Shown: piece by piece, positions 7,852-16,276 of the stretch
Layout: every line of letters begins with the position of its first letter
How positions within the stretch are numbered: position 1 is the first letter of the stretch
Assembly: GCA_018400135.1 (NCBI GenBank)
Contig: JAGYNC010000002.1
Coordinates: 1-40,143, forward strand
Direction of reading: 5' to 3'
Source: Victivallaceae bacterium
Lineage (GTDB): Bacteria; Verrucomicrobiota; Lentisphaeria; Victivallales; Victivallaceae
Length of the DNA: 40,143 bases
The notes under the pieces: model-generated
What the model was told of the DNA's origin: nothing
Database searches by the model: none
What the model saw: the letters and a program-made list of their open reading frames with translations, nothing else
Made by a program: the position numbers and the translations under genes

Positions 7852-8841
7852 TTAGAAATAAAACTCCAATTCCAACTTGTCGCGTTCGCGACGTATCTCC
7901 AGCGCGAGATAGTGTCGGATTTTGCTATTCAACAGTTGTTCCTTAATAAACTCCTTGACTTCAGCAAATGGTATATAGTGCTCCGATTCCAGCTTGTCCA
8001 CCCGAACGATTACCAGACTATCCGTCAATACGATGACTCCACTTATTTCTCCCGACCGCATACTAAAAAGTATTTCCTTCAGCGCCTTTGGCAACGCCAC
8101 ACGCGGCAATGTTTCCTGAGTTTCCCCGGCCCGTTCGTTAAATTGTTCTGCCATCCCCTCGAATGACTCACCCTGAAGCAAACGCGCAGCAATTGATTCC
8201 ATCAGTTGCTGTGACTGTTCCAGGCTTCGACTATTAGATATTTTTCCTAGCTCTATTCGAGAAAAGGTCACCTGTTCAGGAATCAAAAACAGTCCCTGCC
8301 GCGTTCGATAATAATCCTCCGCTTCGGCATCAGAAACCTCAAACAAGTTGCGATTAGTCTGTTCAAGCCATGTGGCAATCGCGGCTTTTAGTTGCTCATC
8401 CTTCTTCTGACTCAGCTGTTCGATATAAGCGTTGAAAGTCAATCCCTGCTCTCGCAATTCGGCAAGTAACTTAACACGGTAACTATCTGGTAACAAATTA
8501 AAACGGCTTTGAGCCTCGCTTTTGACCAATTCAGGGCCGGGCGTAAGTTGATGTCGCTGTAACAACGACTCCAAAACTGCTATTTCAATCTGCGGCTCAA
8601 GCAGCTGACGGAGCCTTAACACAACCTCCTGACGAGACACGGAAACATTTTCTCCGGTTTGTGAATTCAATAGTCGAATCGCGCATTCACGATCAATAAT
8701 GCGTTGTCCTATTTTTGCCACAGGATCAGGGAGAAAATCATAATCTCTTTCTGCCCCCGTTAAGGCCGTGGACAATAATAATACTCCAGCCAACAGAAAT
8801 AGGTTTATTTTCACGCTGTAACAAGTCATAGCAATATCCAT
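7852..8841 (-). CDS. exported parvulin-type peptidyl-prolyl isomerase
   Basis: This 329-residue protein resembles SurA/PpiC-type chaperones that help outer-membrane proteins fold in the periplasm. A signal peptide is visible (residues 12-30, NLFLLAGVLLLSTALTGAE). A long helical SurA-N-like region covers about 35-170, with internal heptad-like stretches. The parvulin domain runs from about 175 to 285, from FLIPEQVTFSRIELG through RLLQGESFEGMAEQFNE, ALPKALKEILFSMRSGEISG and VIVRVDKLESE. The C-terminal helix FAEVKEFIKEQLLNSKI is typical. ATG 8829 is an alternative start four codons in. It is co-directional with the exonuclease gene 15 bases downstream. Whether the isomerase is catalytically active cannot be judged from sequence. 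Confidence 0.82.
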   Translation of the reverse strand: MDIAMTCYSVKINLFLLAGVLLLSTALTGAERDYDFLPDPVAKIGQRIIDRECAIRLLNSQTGENVSVSRQEVVLRLRQLLEPQIEIAVLESLLQRHQLTPGPELVKSEAQSRFNLLPDSYRVKLLAELREQGLTFNAYIEQLSQKKDEQLKAAIATWLEQTNRNLFEVSDAEAEDYYRTRQGLFLIPEQVTFSRIELGKISNSRSLEQSQQLMESIAARLLQGESFEGMAEQFNERAGETQETLPRVALPKALKEILFSMRSGEISGVIVLTDSLVIVRVDKLESEHYIPFAEVKEFIKEQLLNSKIRHYLALEIRRERDKLELEFYF

Positions 8842-8855
8842 AAGCCTGGAATTTT

Positions 8856-8887
8856 AGCCCTCTCAAGCCTTTTCGAGAATGTTCTAG
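8856..8887. repeat. possible degenerate third copy of the palindromic repeat
   Basis: CCCT, six bases, then CCTTTTCGAG followed by a diverged GTTCTA lines up with CCCTAAAAGGCTTTTCGAGC and GGTCTA of the right arm at 14746-14772. As in that copy, it ends at the TAG stop of a minus-strand gene, here the cupin. The match is partial and could be chance. Confidence 0.25.
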
Positions 8888-9217
8888 CTATTGCCGAATC
8901 ATTACCAGCAGCATTTTAAAGCGGGGGTTAGCTTTCAACGCGTGGGGCTGGTTTGCCGGCATGATAAGCATTTCACCCGCCTTGACCGTGTGAGCCACTC
9001 CTGAAATAGTAATTTCAGCCGTACCGTCAAGCACTTGTACCATGGCATCATACGGAGCTGTATGTTCACTAAGTCCTTGCCCCGAGTCAAACGCAAATAC
9101 TGTTACTGTCCCAATGTTTTTGTCTATAAGCGTACGGCTGACGACAGAACCCGGCTGATAACTAACTAACTTGTTGATATCCACCACATTTCCAATCAAA
9201 CTTTTTTCTTCAGTCAT
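8888..9217 (-). CDS. small cupin-domain protein
   Basis: This single-domain cupin has 109 residues when started at ATG 9217, chosen because AAAGGGA lies just upstream and the similarity begins there (MTEEKSLIGNVVDINKLV). The beta-barrel motifs are recognisable: a degenerate metal motif around GQGLSEHTAPYDAMVQVLDGTAEITI, and GEMLIMPANQPHAL with a conserved His. Stand-alone cupins of this type bind a divalent metal and are often sensors or small dioxygenases in anaerobes, with roles mostly unknown. It lies between dnaE and the parvulin on the same strand. No substrate can be proposed. Its stop lies at a possible diverged copy of the repeat seen after purD. Confidence 0.85.
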   Translation of the reverse strand: MTEEKSLIGNVVDINKLVSYQPGSVVSRTLIDKNIGTVTVFAFDSGQGLSEHTAPYDAMVQVLDGTAEITISGVAHTVKAGEMLIMPANQPHALKANPRFKMLLVMIRQ

Positions 9218-9336
9218 TTTCTTGTTTCCCTTTTTAGGCATTACCCGATTGCGGCTAATATTATTATCGAATATGTATTGGCCCCTGCCCGCGCGCAAAA
9301 AACAAAAACTGCAGGGATAGGGGAACTTTTATCGGG

Positions 9337-12300
9337 TCAATGCTGATTTACTCTACCGTTGGGATACCCGTTGTTGTATCGTCTTCTAGGTTCCGGCACA
9401 TATTTCGCCGGCTTCAGGCGATAACGTTTCTCGCCCAGGCAATTTTGAATAGAATCAAGCAATTCTCGCGTAATATCAACCCGATGCTTGGAATTGGTTT
9501 CGATAAAAACACATTCACCAGAATCGCAAACAATACAGATAACCAATTTAGTACTACCTGCATTCTCCAGACAAATACGAGAAAGTTTCTCCAAATCATC
9601 GCCTGAGTTTGAACCCTCATAAATATGGATATGAAGTTCGTCAGTATATTTTTTTATGCCCTCGTCGATTGAAATAATGTCATCGACCGTCAGGCGCATT
9701 TCTTCATTGTCATTTCTTTTGACGGCGATTGCCTCAACAAAAACCGGCTTGCCGCATTCAAGATCAACACCGCCAGCTTCAATCTTGTCCAGTTCCTGAT
9801 TGTAAATCAGACACTCTACGGTTGCTTCAATGTCCTCAATTTCGAGTAGCGCGTATGGTTTTCCGGAATTTTTCGAAAACCTTTTTTGAAAAGATTTGAT
9901 GATGCCGCCAAGACGTACACCGGTATTATCAGTAACTTCATTAACCGCGTTAAGACTAATAGTGGCATAATCCGCTATCAAATCAGCATACTTCGCCAAC
10001 GGGTGTCCGGTAACATAGAATCCGAGAAGCTCTTTTTCGTTTCGCAACAGCTCATTTTCGTCAAGTTCCGGAATATCCGGAATAGGAACTGAAAAAATCT
10101 CCTCCTGTCCCTCATCATCTAATAGATCAAACAATGAAGCCTGTCCGGAGAGTCGATCCCTGATTTTGGATTGCGCGTAACTCATGGCAGGTTCAGCCAC
10201 AGCCAATAACTGCGAACGTTTTAATCCAAGCGTATCAAACGCGCCCGCCTTAGTCAAATGTTCGATCATCCGCGAATTCATGGCATCACCACAACGTTCA
10301 CAAAAATCAAGAAAAGTCGAATAAGTACCATGTTCTTCACGAGACGCAATAATTTTACTCGCGGCAGCCTCTCCGCATCCCTTAATGGCGCCAAGACCGA
10401 AACGAATGGCATCGCCATCCACAGTAAAATTGGTGTCACTACTGTTGATATCCGGCGGAAGAATTTTGATATTAATCTCCCTGCATTCATTGATAAAGAA
10501 GGCGATTTTTTCCGCGCTGTCAATTTCCGAAGAGAGAATGGCTGCCATAAACTCCACAGGGTAATTTGCTTTGAGATAAGCGGTACGATAGGCCACAAAG
10601 GCGTAAGCCGCACTATGTGATTTATTAAATCCGTAATTAGCAAAACTGCCAATTTTTTCCCAGATTTTACGTGCTTGCTCTTTGTCAATATTGTTGTGTT
10701 CCTCGCAACCTTCAATGAACTTGGCTTCTTGTTGCTTAAGCTCTTTCTCTTTTTTCTTACCAATGGCACGACGTAAAATATCGGCTCCACCCAAGGTAAA
10801 ACCGGCAAGTTCCTGAACTACCTGCATGATTTGTTCCTGATAAAGCATAATGCCGTATGTTTCCTCCAACAACTTCTCCATCAGAGGGTGGTCGTATTCA
10901 ATGTTGGCTTCACCCTTCTTACGAGCAATAAATTCCGGAATAAACTGCATCGGGCCCGGGCGATATATAGCGATCAACGCGATAATATGCTCAATGGTTT
11001 CAACGCCAAATTGTCGGCACAAATTACGCATACCCGAAGATTCCAGTTGGAATACGCCAACGGTATCGCCGCGATTAAGCAATTCAAAAGCTTTCGGATT
11101 ATCCAACGGAATTTTGGATATATCCAGTTCAATATCACGATTCCTTTTGATATTATCAATGGCATTTTGGATAACCGTCAGCGTTTTCAAACCGAGAAAG
11201 TCCATTTTAAGCAGACCAAGATTTTCGCACGGCCCGGCCGGAAACTGCGTAATAATCTCTTTTTTAGCGCCACGCGCCAGCGGCACCAGATTATCAAGCG
11301 GTTGATCACCAATAATAACCCCCGCCGCATGAGTTCCTAATTGGCGATTGACTCCTTCGAGAGTCTGCGCGTATTCAAAAATTTCACTAACCCACGCCTC
11401 ATTATCGATTAAGCTTGCCAACTCCTTGGATTGGCGCGCCTTTTTTAAAGTCATTTTGGGATCGGCCGGAATCAGCTTGGTAATGCGATCACCTTCCTCA
11501 AAGGAGTGTCCCAGCACTCTGGCCACATCTTTAATGACTGCGCGCGCTTTCAGCGTGCCGTAGGTGCCAATTTGAGCCACATTATCCTTGCCATATTTGT
11601 CACGAACATACTCAATTACCTCGCCGCGCCTTTTTTCGCAGAAATCAATGTCAAAGTCCGGTGGACTAACGCGTTCCGGGTTAAGAAATCTTTCAAAAAG
11701 CAAATTGTAGGCAAGTGGATCAATATCGGTAATATGAGTCAGGTAGGCAACCAGGCTGCCCGCGCCGCTGCCACGTCCCGGACCGACAGGAATTTTCTGT
11801 TCCTCGGCATAACGGATAAAATCCCCGACCACCAGAAAATAACTGCAATATTTGGCATTGTCAATTACTGTCAATTCGTATTCAAGCCGTTCCATGATTT
11901 CTCGTTGACGTGAACTATCCGGGTCTTTTTTCGGGTCAAAACCGTAACGTTCCGGAATGCCGTCCAGGCAGAGATTGCGCAGATATTCTTTCCCCGACAA
12001 ATCCGGCGCGTCGCTAATGTGATAGACCGGATAATGGTTAACTTCAGGAGTAAATTTAAACTCCACCCGGCAGCGTTCGGCGATTGCAACGGTATTGCTT
12101 ATTGCCTCCGGAACTTCCCTGAACAATTCACGCATCTCGTCCGGACTCTTGAAATAAAATTCCGGAGCAGGAAATTTAAAATGCTTCGGGTCGTCAAACT
12201 TACTTTGGGTCTGAATACACAACATTATCTCGTGGGCTTTGGCATCCTTTTTTCTGAGATAATGAACGTCGTTGGTTGCCACCAGTGGCAGATTTAACTT

Positions 12301-12891
12301 GCGGGAAAATTCCACCAGAGCACGGTTTACGGTGCGCTCTTCTGTCATGCCGTGATCCATCAGTTCCAGAAAAAAATTATCCTTGCCAAAAATATCACGG
12401 TATTCTCCAATCAGTGTTTCCGCATCGTTCATTTTCCCAGCCAAAATCGCTACGGGAATCTCACCGCCGATACACGCACTCAACGCCAGCAATCCAGAAT
12501 GATGCCGGGCTAAAAGTTCTTTATCCACACGTGGTTTATAGAAAAAACCATTGATAAATGATTCCGAAACCAATTTACATAAATTGTAATAACCGGATTC
12601 ATTCTGCGCCAGCAGCACCAGGTGATAGCCACCGCGCGGCCCTTTACCCGGCGTCCGATCCAATCGGCTGCCGGGGGCAACGTAAACCTCGCAACCGATA
12701 ATCGGATTGATACCTGTTTCTGTGAAAGCCTGGTACATATCAATGACACCACCCATAAAACCGTGATCGGTCATAGCCACGGCCGGCATATCATATTGTC
12801 GCGCCATTTCAATTAAACCTTTGACGGTACAGGCGCCGTCAAGTAAACTGTAATGTGTATGCAGGTGAAGATGGACAAAATCAGCAGACAT
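9337..12891 (-). CDS. dnaE: DNA polymerase III subunit alpha
   Basis: This is the replicative polymerase catalytic subunit. I chose ATG 12891 (1184 residues) because GGAGG lies four bases upstream and the protein then begins MSADFVHLHLHTHYSLLDGA, the normal start of the PHP domain. The PHP metal motifs HLHTHYS and AMTDHG are intact. The palm has the catalytic aspartates in PDFDIDF and MDFLGLKTL, with GPGRGSGAGSLVAYL and LGTHAAGVI upstream. The fingers region contains YQEQIMQVVQELAGF and NKSHSAAYAFVAYRTAY. Helix-hairpin-helix and OB-fold regions follow (TGHPLAKYAD, then VRLGGIIKSFQKRFSKNSGK). Length is normal. The last 15 residues are a basic, Asn/Arg-rich tail. Confidence 0.97.
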   Translation of the reverse strand: MSADFVHLHLHTHYSLLDGACTVKGLIEMARQYDMPAVAMTDHGFMGGVIDMYQAFTETGINPIIGCEVYVAPGSRLDRTPGKGPRGGYHLVLLAQNESGYYNLCKLVSESFINGFFYKPRVDKELLARHHSGLLALSACIGGEIPVAILAGKMNDAETLIGEYRDIFGKDNFFLELMDHGMTEERTVNRALVEFSRKLNLPLVATNDVHYLRKKDAKAHEIMLCIQTQSKFDDPKHFKFPAPEFYFKSPDEMRELFREVPEAISNTVAIAERCRVEFKFTPEVNHYPVYHISDAPDLSGKEYLRNLCLDGIPERYGFDPKKDPDSSRQREIMERLEYELTVIDNAKYCSYFLVVGDFIRYAEEQKIPVGPGRGSGAGSLVAYLTHITDIDPLAYNLLFERFLNPERVSPPDFDIDFCEKRRGEVIEYVRDKYGKDNVAQIGTYGTLKARAVIKDVARVLGHSFEEGDRITKLIPADPKMTLKKARQSKELASLIDNEAWVSEIFEYAQTLEGVNRQLGTHAAGVIIGDQPLDNLVPLARGAKKEIITQFPAGPCENLGLLKMDFLGLKTLTVIQNAIDNIKRNRDIELDISKIPLDNPKAFELLNRGDTVGVFQLESSGMRNLCRQFGVETIEHIIALIAIYRPGPMQFIPEFIARKKGEANIEYDHPLMEKLLEETYGIMLYQEQIMQVVQELAGFTLGGADILRRAIGKKKEKELKQQEAKFIEGCEEHNNIDKEQARKIWEKIGSFANYGFNKSHSAAYAFVAYRTAYLKANYPVEFMAAILSSEIDSAEKIAFFINECREINIKILPPDINSSDTNFTVDGDAIRFGLGAIKGCGEAAASKIIASREEHGTYSTFLDFCERCGDAMNSRMIEHLTKAGAFDTLGLKRSQLLAVAEPAMSYAQSKIRDRLSGQASLFDLLDDEGQEEIFSVPIPDIPELDENELLRNEKELLGFYVTGHPLAKYADLIADYATISLNAVNEVTDNTGVRLGGIIKSFQKRFSKNSGKPYALLEIEDIEATVECLIYNQELDKIEAGGVDLECGKPVFVEAIAVKRNDNEEMRLTVDDIISIDEGIKKYTDELHIHIYEGSNSGDDLEKLSRICLENAGSTKLVICIVCDSGECVFIETNSKHRVDITRELLDSIQNCLGEKRYRLKPAKYVPEPRRRYNNGYPNGRVNQH

Positions 12892-13050
12892 ACGTCCTCC
12901 AGATCGGTAAAAATTCATCATAAATCAACCAGTCGAAAGCTGGTATTCCGGACAGGTTCCTTCACGCCGTTAAACGTCAATAACCCTTGATAGAACAATA
13001 TAAATCTTACACGTGAATACAAGCCTGATAAATAAAATTTCGCGTTTTCA

Positions 13051-13075
13051 GTTTGCATTTCTACAAACTGCAAAC
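13051..13075. promoter_or_regulatory. inverted repeat in the dnaE/repeat-protein divergent region
   Basis: GTTTGCA, 11 bases, TGCAAAC: perfect 7-bp arms placed 107 bases before the start at 13182 and 160 bases before dnaE. It may be an operator for either gene or a chance dyad. The rest of the 290-base gap (12892-13181) shows no other structure I can support. Confidence 0.3.
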
Positions 13076-13181
13076 ATTTTATTCACTGTCGACTCCGTGA
13101 GAAATCCAGCTCGTTACGAATTCAGGTTATAGCCTGGCCGTTACAAGCAAATAAACTATAAAAAACAAGCGAGGTCAAATC

Positions 13182-13703
13182 ATGAAAAAAATGTTCATGG
13201 CCGCTTTTGTTTTAACCAGTTTCACACTGGTTGGACAAGAAACAGCGACCGCAACCGTCAAATCCACCTCTCTCCCAGCCAAAAATGTTCAACCCCGCGC
13301 TCAATCTCCCACTACAGCACCGGCCGAATCTCCCGAATGGGATTTTGTGCAAATCGGCGTCTGGTTCGGGGTTCCGAAACAAACCAACAACACTGATGTT
13401 TACGGGATCAAGATCGGGGTTCCATTCTGCGGCGGCAAGAAAAAAGTTGCCGGACTGGAAACCGCTGTTCTCTGTGGTGCCACCGATCGTATCGAAGGCG
13501 CGCAGGCCTGTATCATCACTTCCATCAGTAAAAAAGTTGTCGGATTCCAGGGGAGTATCGTTAATTTCTGCGACGACGTGGAAGGGCTGCAGTTCGGAAT
13601 TATTAACTTTGCCAAGAACAGAGCTTTTCAACTCGGCATTCTCAACTTCATCGACAACAGTTCGGTTCCCTTCTTCCCCATTGTCAACTTCCGTTTCCCA
13701 TAA
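13182..13703 (+). CDS. exported LA_2272-like surface repeat protein, short
   Basis: This 173-residue protein has a signal peptide (MKKMFMAAFVLTSFTLVGQE) and a Pro/Ala/Thr-rich spacer to about residue 45. A domain then starts with EWDFVQIGVWFGVPKQTNNTD and turns into repeats of about 18 residues of the form GxQxxIxNxxxxVxG (for example VGFQGSIVNFCDDVEGLQFG), ending in VPFFPIVNFRF. This layout and the PFFPI(F/V)N end match the LA_2272-type surface repeat proteins, predicted to form a beta-solenoid or barrel in the outer membrane or on the surface. The next gene is a longer paralogue 64 bases downstream. The ribosome binding site is GAGG before ATG 13182. The biological role of the family is unknown. 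Confidence 0.75.
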   Translation: MKKMFMAAFVLTSFTLVGQETATATVKSTSLPAKNVQPRAQSPTTAPAESPEWDFVQIGVWFGVPKQTNNTDVYGIKIGVPFCGGKKKVAGLETAVLCGATDRIEGAQACIITSISKKVVGFQGSIVNFCDDVEGLQFGIINFAKNRAFQLGILNFIDNSSVPFFPIVNFRFP

Positions 13704-13767
13704 AATTTGACAAGATTTCTTGCCCGATAAAAATATAAAAAAACTTCAAAAAGGAGACAACACTAAA

Positions 13768-14544
13768 ATGAAAAAGCTACTCATTACCACAACTCTTTTA
13801 ATCGTTGGAACAGGTTTGTTTGCTGCCGAAACTAAAACACCGCAAAAACCGCTTGACGATTGGACGCTCTTTCAAATCGGGTTCTGGTTCGATATTCCCT
13901 CATCTACCCGAAATTCCAATGTTTATGGCCTGAAAACCGGACAGCCGGTAAGTTCAGGACAAGGCAGGGTCTGTGGAGCTGAAATTTCCTGGATTGCCGC
14001 CGCCACCGACTATATCAATGGTGTCCAGGCATCCTGGACTTTCTGTAACGCCAAGGAAGTCAACGGCATTCAGGCCGCCCTCGGTGTGGTCATGAACCAG
14101 GTCGAATTAAACGGTCTCCAGGCATCATGGGTCGCGTCAATGAATAAACGCGATCTGAATGGAGGCCAGGGCTCTCTGGCTTTCTGTTCAAATGGTGGGA
14201 AACTTACCGGATTGCAGGCAAGCGCGGTAAATATCGCCAGTGATATTGTTGGGGTTCAGCCCGGCGCGGTAAACATTGCGAAAAATCTTACCGGGGTTCA
14301 GGCATCCGCTCTGACCAACGTGGCCAAAAACCTTGAAGGAGTTCAGTTGTCGCTGATCAACATTACCGAAAATATTACCGGGTTTCAGGCCAGTCTCATT
14401 AATAAGACCAAAAAGTCAAATGGATTTCAGATGGGATTAATCAATTATTCGGAAAATAATGGCGCGCAGTTCGGCCTGATAAATATTATTAAGGACGGTT
14501 GGCTGATGCCGTTTTTCCCGATCTTCAACATCAGCTTTAAATAA
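13768..14544 (+). CDS. exported LA_2272-like surface repeat protein, long
   Basis: This paralogue of the preceding gene starts at ATG 13768 (258 residues), with AAGGAG upstream. It has a signal peptide (MKKLLITTTLLIVGTGLFAAE) and a first domain with DWTLFQIGFWFDIPSSTRNS, nearly superimposable on the neighbour. About ten 15-20 residue repeats follow with a G-x-Q core (NGVQASW, NGIQAAL, NGLQASW, TGLQASA, VGVQPGA, TGVQASA, EGVQLSL, TGFQASL, NGFQMGL, NGAQFGL). The end, MPFFPIFNISF, is the family signature. It is longer than the neighbour by about five repeats, which suggests repeat expansion after gene duplication. An outer-membrane or surface location is inferred. Confidence 0.77.
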   Translation: MKKLLITTTLLIVGTGLFAAETKTPQKPLDDWTLFQIGFWFDIPSSTRNSNVYGLKTGQPVSSGQGRVCGAEISWIAAATDYINGVQASWTFCNAKEVNGIQAALGVVMNQVELNGLQASWVASMNKRDLNGGQGSLAFCSNGGKLTGLQASAVNIASDIVGVQPGAVNIAKNLTGVQASALTNVAKNLEGVQLSLINITENITGFQASLINKTKKSNGFQMGLINYSENNGAQFGLINIIKDGWLMPFFPIFNISFK

Positions 14545-14703
14545 AATCATCAATGAAGAGCGCTGACGATTTATTTTACACTGAAATATGTATTCGAGTT
14601 TGGGCGTATGCGTCGTCGGGGACTGGAAAATGTCCGGGCTGAAATGATCAAAAAAGTCATTGCTTATAACCCATTTCAAAGAAATGTTCTTTGAAATGAA
14701 CAA

Positions 14704-14776
14704 AGACCGTGAGAAGAAAAGCCTTTAGGACATGCGGAGCATGAACCCTAAAAGGCTTTTCGAGCACGGTCTAATT
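14704..14776. repeat. long palindromic repeat and bidirectional terminator
   Basis: Outer arms AGACCGTG (14704-14711) and CACGGTCT (14765-14772) enclose inner arms AAAAGCCTTTAGG (14717-14729) and CCTAAAAGGCTTTT (14747-14760), with a small ATGC/GCAT loop stem. The inner stem with flanking A and T runs can terminate transcription from both sides, between the plus-strand repeat-protein gene and the minus-strand purD, whose TAG stop lies in the right arm. The arms recur at 4769-4804. The remainder of the gap 14545-14703 shows nothing I can name. Confidence 0.72.
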
Positions 14777-16057
14777 ATGCTCTCTGGCCAGGGCTCGGAA
14801 GCCGATGTCTCGTCGGCAAAAACAGTTCTGCCAGTGAATAGCGTCCACGCCACGATAGGCGTTGGCAATAGCCTGTTGGATGGTCCCTCCGCGAGCGGTA
14901 ACTCCGAGCACGCGTCCACCACTGTTAACGATCCTTCCATTCTTGAACGCGCTTCCAGCGTGAAAAACCACCGCGCCGTTAGTAGCGGCATCGGCAAGTC
15001 CGGAAATCTCATATCCCTTCTCGTAATTTCCGGGATAGCCGCCGGAAGCCATGACAACACATACGGCCGGCTCATCAGACCAGGACAGTTCGGCCTCATT
15101 CAAGCGTCCATCAACCGTCTTAAGCATGACATCCAAGAGGTCGCTTTCAAGGCGGCACATTACCGCCTGAACTTCCGGATCGCCGAAGCGGACATTAAAT
15201 TCCAGCACTTTCGGGCCGTTTTCAGTTACCATAACGCCCACAAACAAAACTCCGCGAAAGTAGAGTTTATCTTCTTTTATTCCAACGAGAAAACGGTCAA
15301 GTACTTCCTCTTTTATCTGCTGCATGACCTTATCGCTGACCACCGGTGCCGGGGAATACGCGCCCATGCCGCCGGTATTCGGGCCGCGGTCGTTATCAAA
15401 GGCGCGTTTGTGATCCTGCGAGGTTGCCAGCGGAACAATAGTTTTTCCGTCAACCAGCGCCAGAATCGAAGCTTCTTCGCCATACAAGCACTCTTCAATC
15501 AACACTTTACTGCCGGCATGGCCGAAAGTTCCGGCAAAACATGATTCGACAAAATCAATAGCTGAAGAGGCATTTTCCGCCACGAACACTCCCTTGCCGG
15601 CGGCCAGGCCGTCCGCCTTGACGACAATTCCCTTGACTCCGCGATCAAATTCCGCCTTGATATATGATATTGCCGGAGCAACTGAAGAAAATGATGCGGC
15701 AGCGGCGGTCGGAATGCGGTGACGCAACATAAATTGTTTGGCGAAATCTTTGCTGCCTTCGAGTTGCGCGCTCATACTATCAGGCCCGAACGCTTTAAGT
15801 CCGCGTTGATTAAATACATCAACCAAACCGGCACACAAAGGCGCTTCAGGGCCAACAACAGTAAAATCGACACCATTGACGAGAGCAAAATCCGCCAGCT
15901 TATCCAGTTCATCTGCGTTAATGGCCACACATTCGGCAACATCCGCGATACCGGCATTGCCGGGGGCGCAATAAATCTTATCCGCGTGGCGGCTTTGTTT
16001 TAATTTCCAACATAAAACGTGTTCTCTGCCGCCATTGCCGACAACCAATATTTTCAT
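14771..16057 (-). CDS. purD: phosphoribosylamine--glycine ligase
   Basis: PurD joins phosphoribosylamine and glycine with ATP to give GAR in purine synthesis. The 428-residue protein is complete: the N-terminal MKILVVGNGGREHVLCWKL, then GPEAPLCAGLVDVF, the ATP-grasp B domain GIVVKADGLAAGKGVFVA, the EECLYGEEAS and SQDHKRAFDNDRGPNTGGMG signatures, and EFNVRFGDPEVQAVM with metal ligands. The C-terminal domain ends GVDAIHWQNCFCRRDIGFRAL. AGGAAGGAA lies upstream of ATG 16057. It is transcribed alone here, divergent from the KDPG-like operon, and no other pur gene is in the window. Its stop codon overlaps the right arm of the palindromic repeat. Confidence 0.97.
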   Translation of the reverse strand: MKILVVGNGGREHVLCWKLKQSRHADKIYCAPGNAGIADVAECVAINADELDKLADFALVNGVDFTVVGPEAPLCAGLVDVFNQRGLKAFGPDSMSAQLEGSKDFAKQFMLRHRIPTAAAASFSSVAPAISYIKAEFDRGVKGIVVKADGLAAGKGVFVAENASSAIDFVESCFAGTFGHAGSKVLIEECLYGEEASILALVDGKTIVPLATSQDHKRAFDNDRGPNTGGMGAYSPAPVVSDKVMQQIKEEVLDRFLVGIKEDKLYFRGVLFVGVMVTENGPKVLEFNVRFGDPEVQAVMCRLESDLLDVMLKTVDGRLNEAELSWSDEPAVCVVMASGGYPGNYEKGYEISGLADAATNGAVVFHAGSAFKNGRIVNSGGRVLGVTARGGTIQQAIANAYRGVDAIHWQNCFCRRDIGFRALAREHN

Positions 16058-16111
16058 AACAGCTATTCCTTCCTGATTGCTGGTTTATCCATCGAACCAT
16101 TGTCTGAATTC

Positions 16112-16136
16112 ATGATAATTTACATTATTTTATCAT
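16112..16136. promoter_or_regulatory. inverted repeat between purD and the KDPG-like operon
   Basis: ATGATAA, 11 bases, TTATCAT: perfect 7-bp arms in the 219-base divergent region, 55 bases upstream of the purD start. It is a candidate operator for purD or the opposite operon; no known binding consensus is recognised. Confidence 0.35.
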
Positions 16137-16207
16137 CTATTCGCCTGATTTTTTCACAACTCTGGCCTTTATTCAGAATTTTAACCACATTTTTCATTAT
16201 TTTGATT

Positions 16208-16235
16208 TTGATTTCAGTATTATAACCTATATAAT
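16208..16235 (+). promoter_or_regulatory. predicted sigma70-type promoter of the KDPG-like operon
   Basis: TTGATT and TATAAT are separated by 16 bases, 41 bases upstream of ATG 16277. This would drive the five-gene operon ending with lolD. Confidence 0.45.
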
Positions 16236-16276
16236 AAAAAGGACAACGTGTTAAAACAAAAGAAAGGTGTCTCGTC

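Noticed and set aside
10278-11340. Several open frames of 120-176 codons on both strands within dnaE
   Set aside because: They are out-of-frame shadows of dnaE, which is complete and conserved throughout.
13212-13631. Minus-strand frame of 139 codons opposite the first repeat protein
   Set aside because: Antisense to a gene with signal peptide and family repeats; composition is that of a shadow frame.
13182-14544. Repeats considered as a possible CRISPR or tandem DNA repeat
   Set aside because: The repetition is at protein level with varied DNA and no regular spacers.
14732-15544. Long plus-strand open frame (270 codons) opposite purD
   Set aside because: It lies antisense to a fully conserved purD, has no recognisable domain and begins inside the palindromic repeat.
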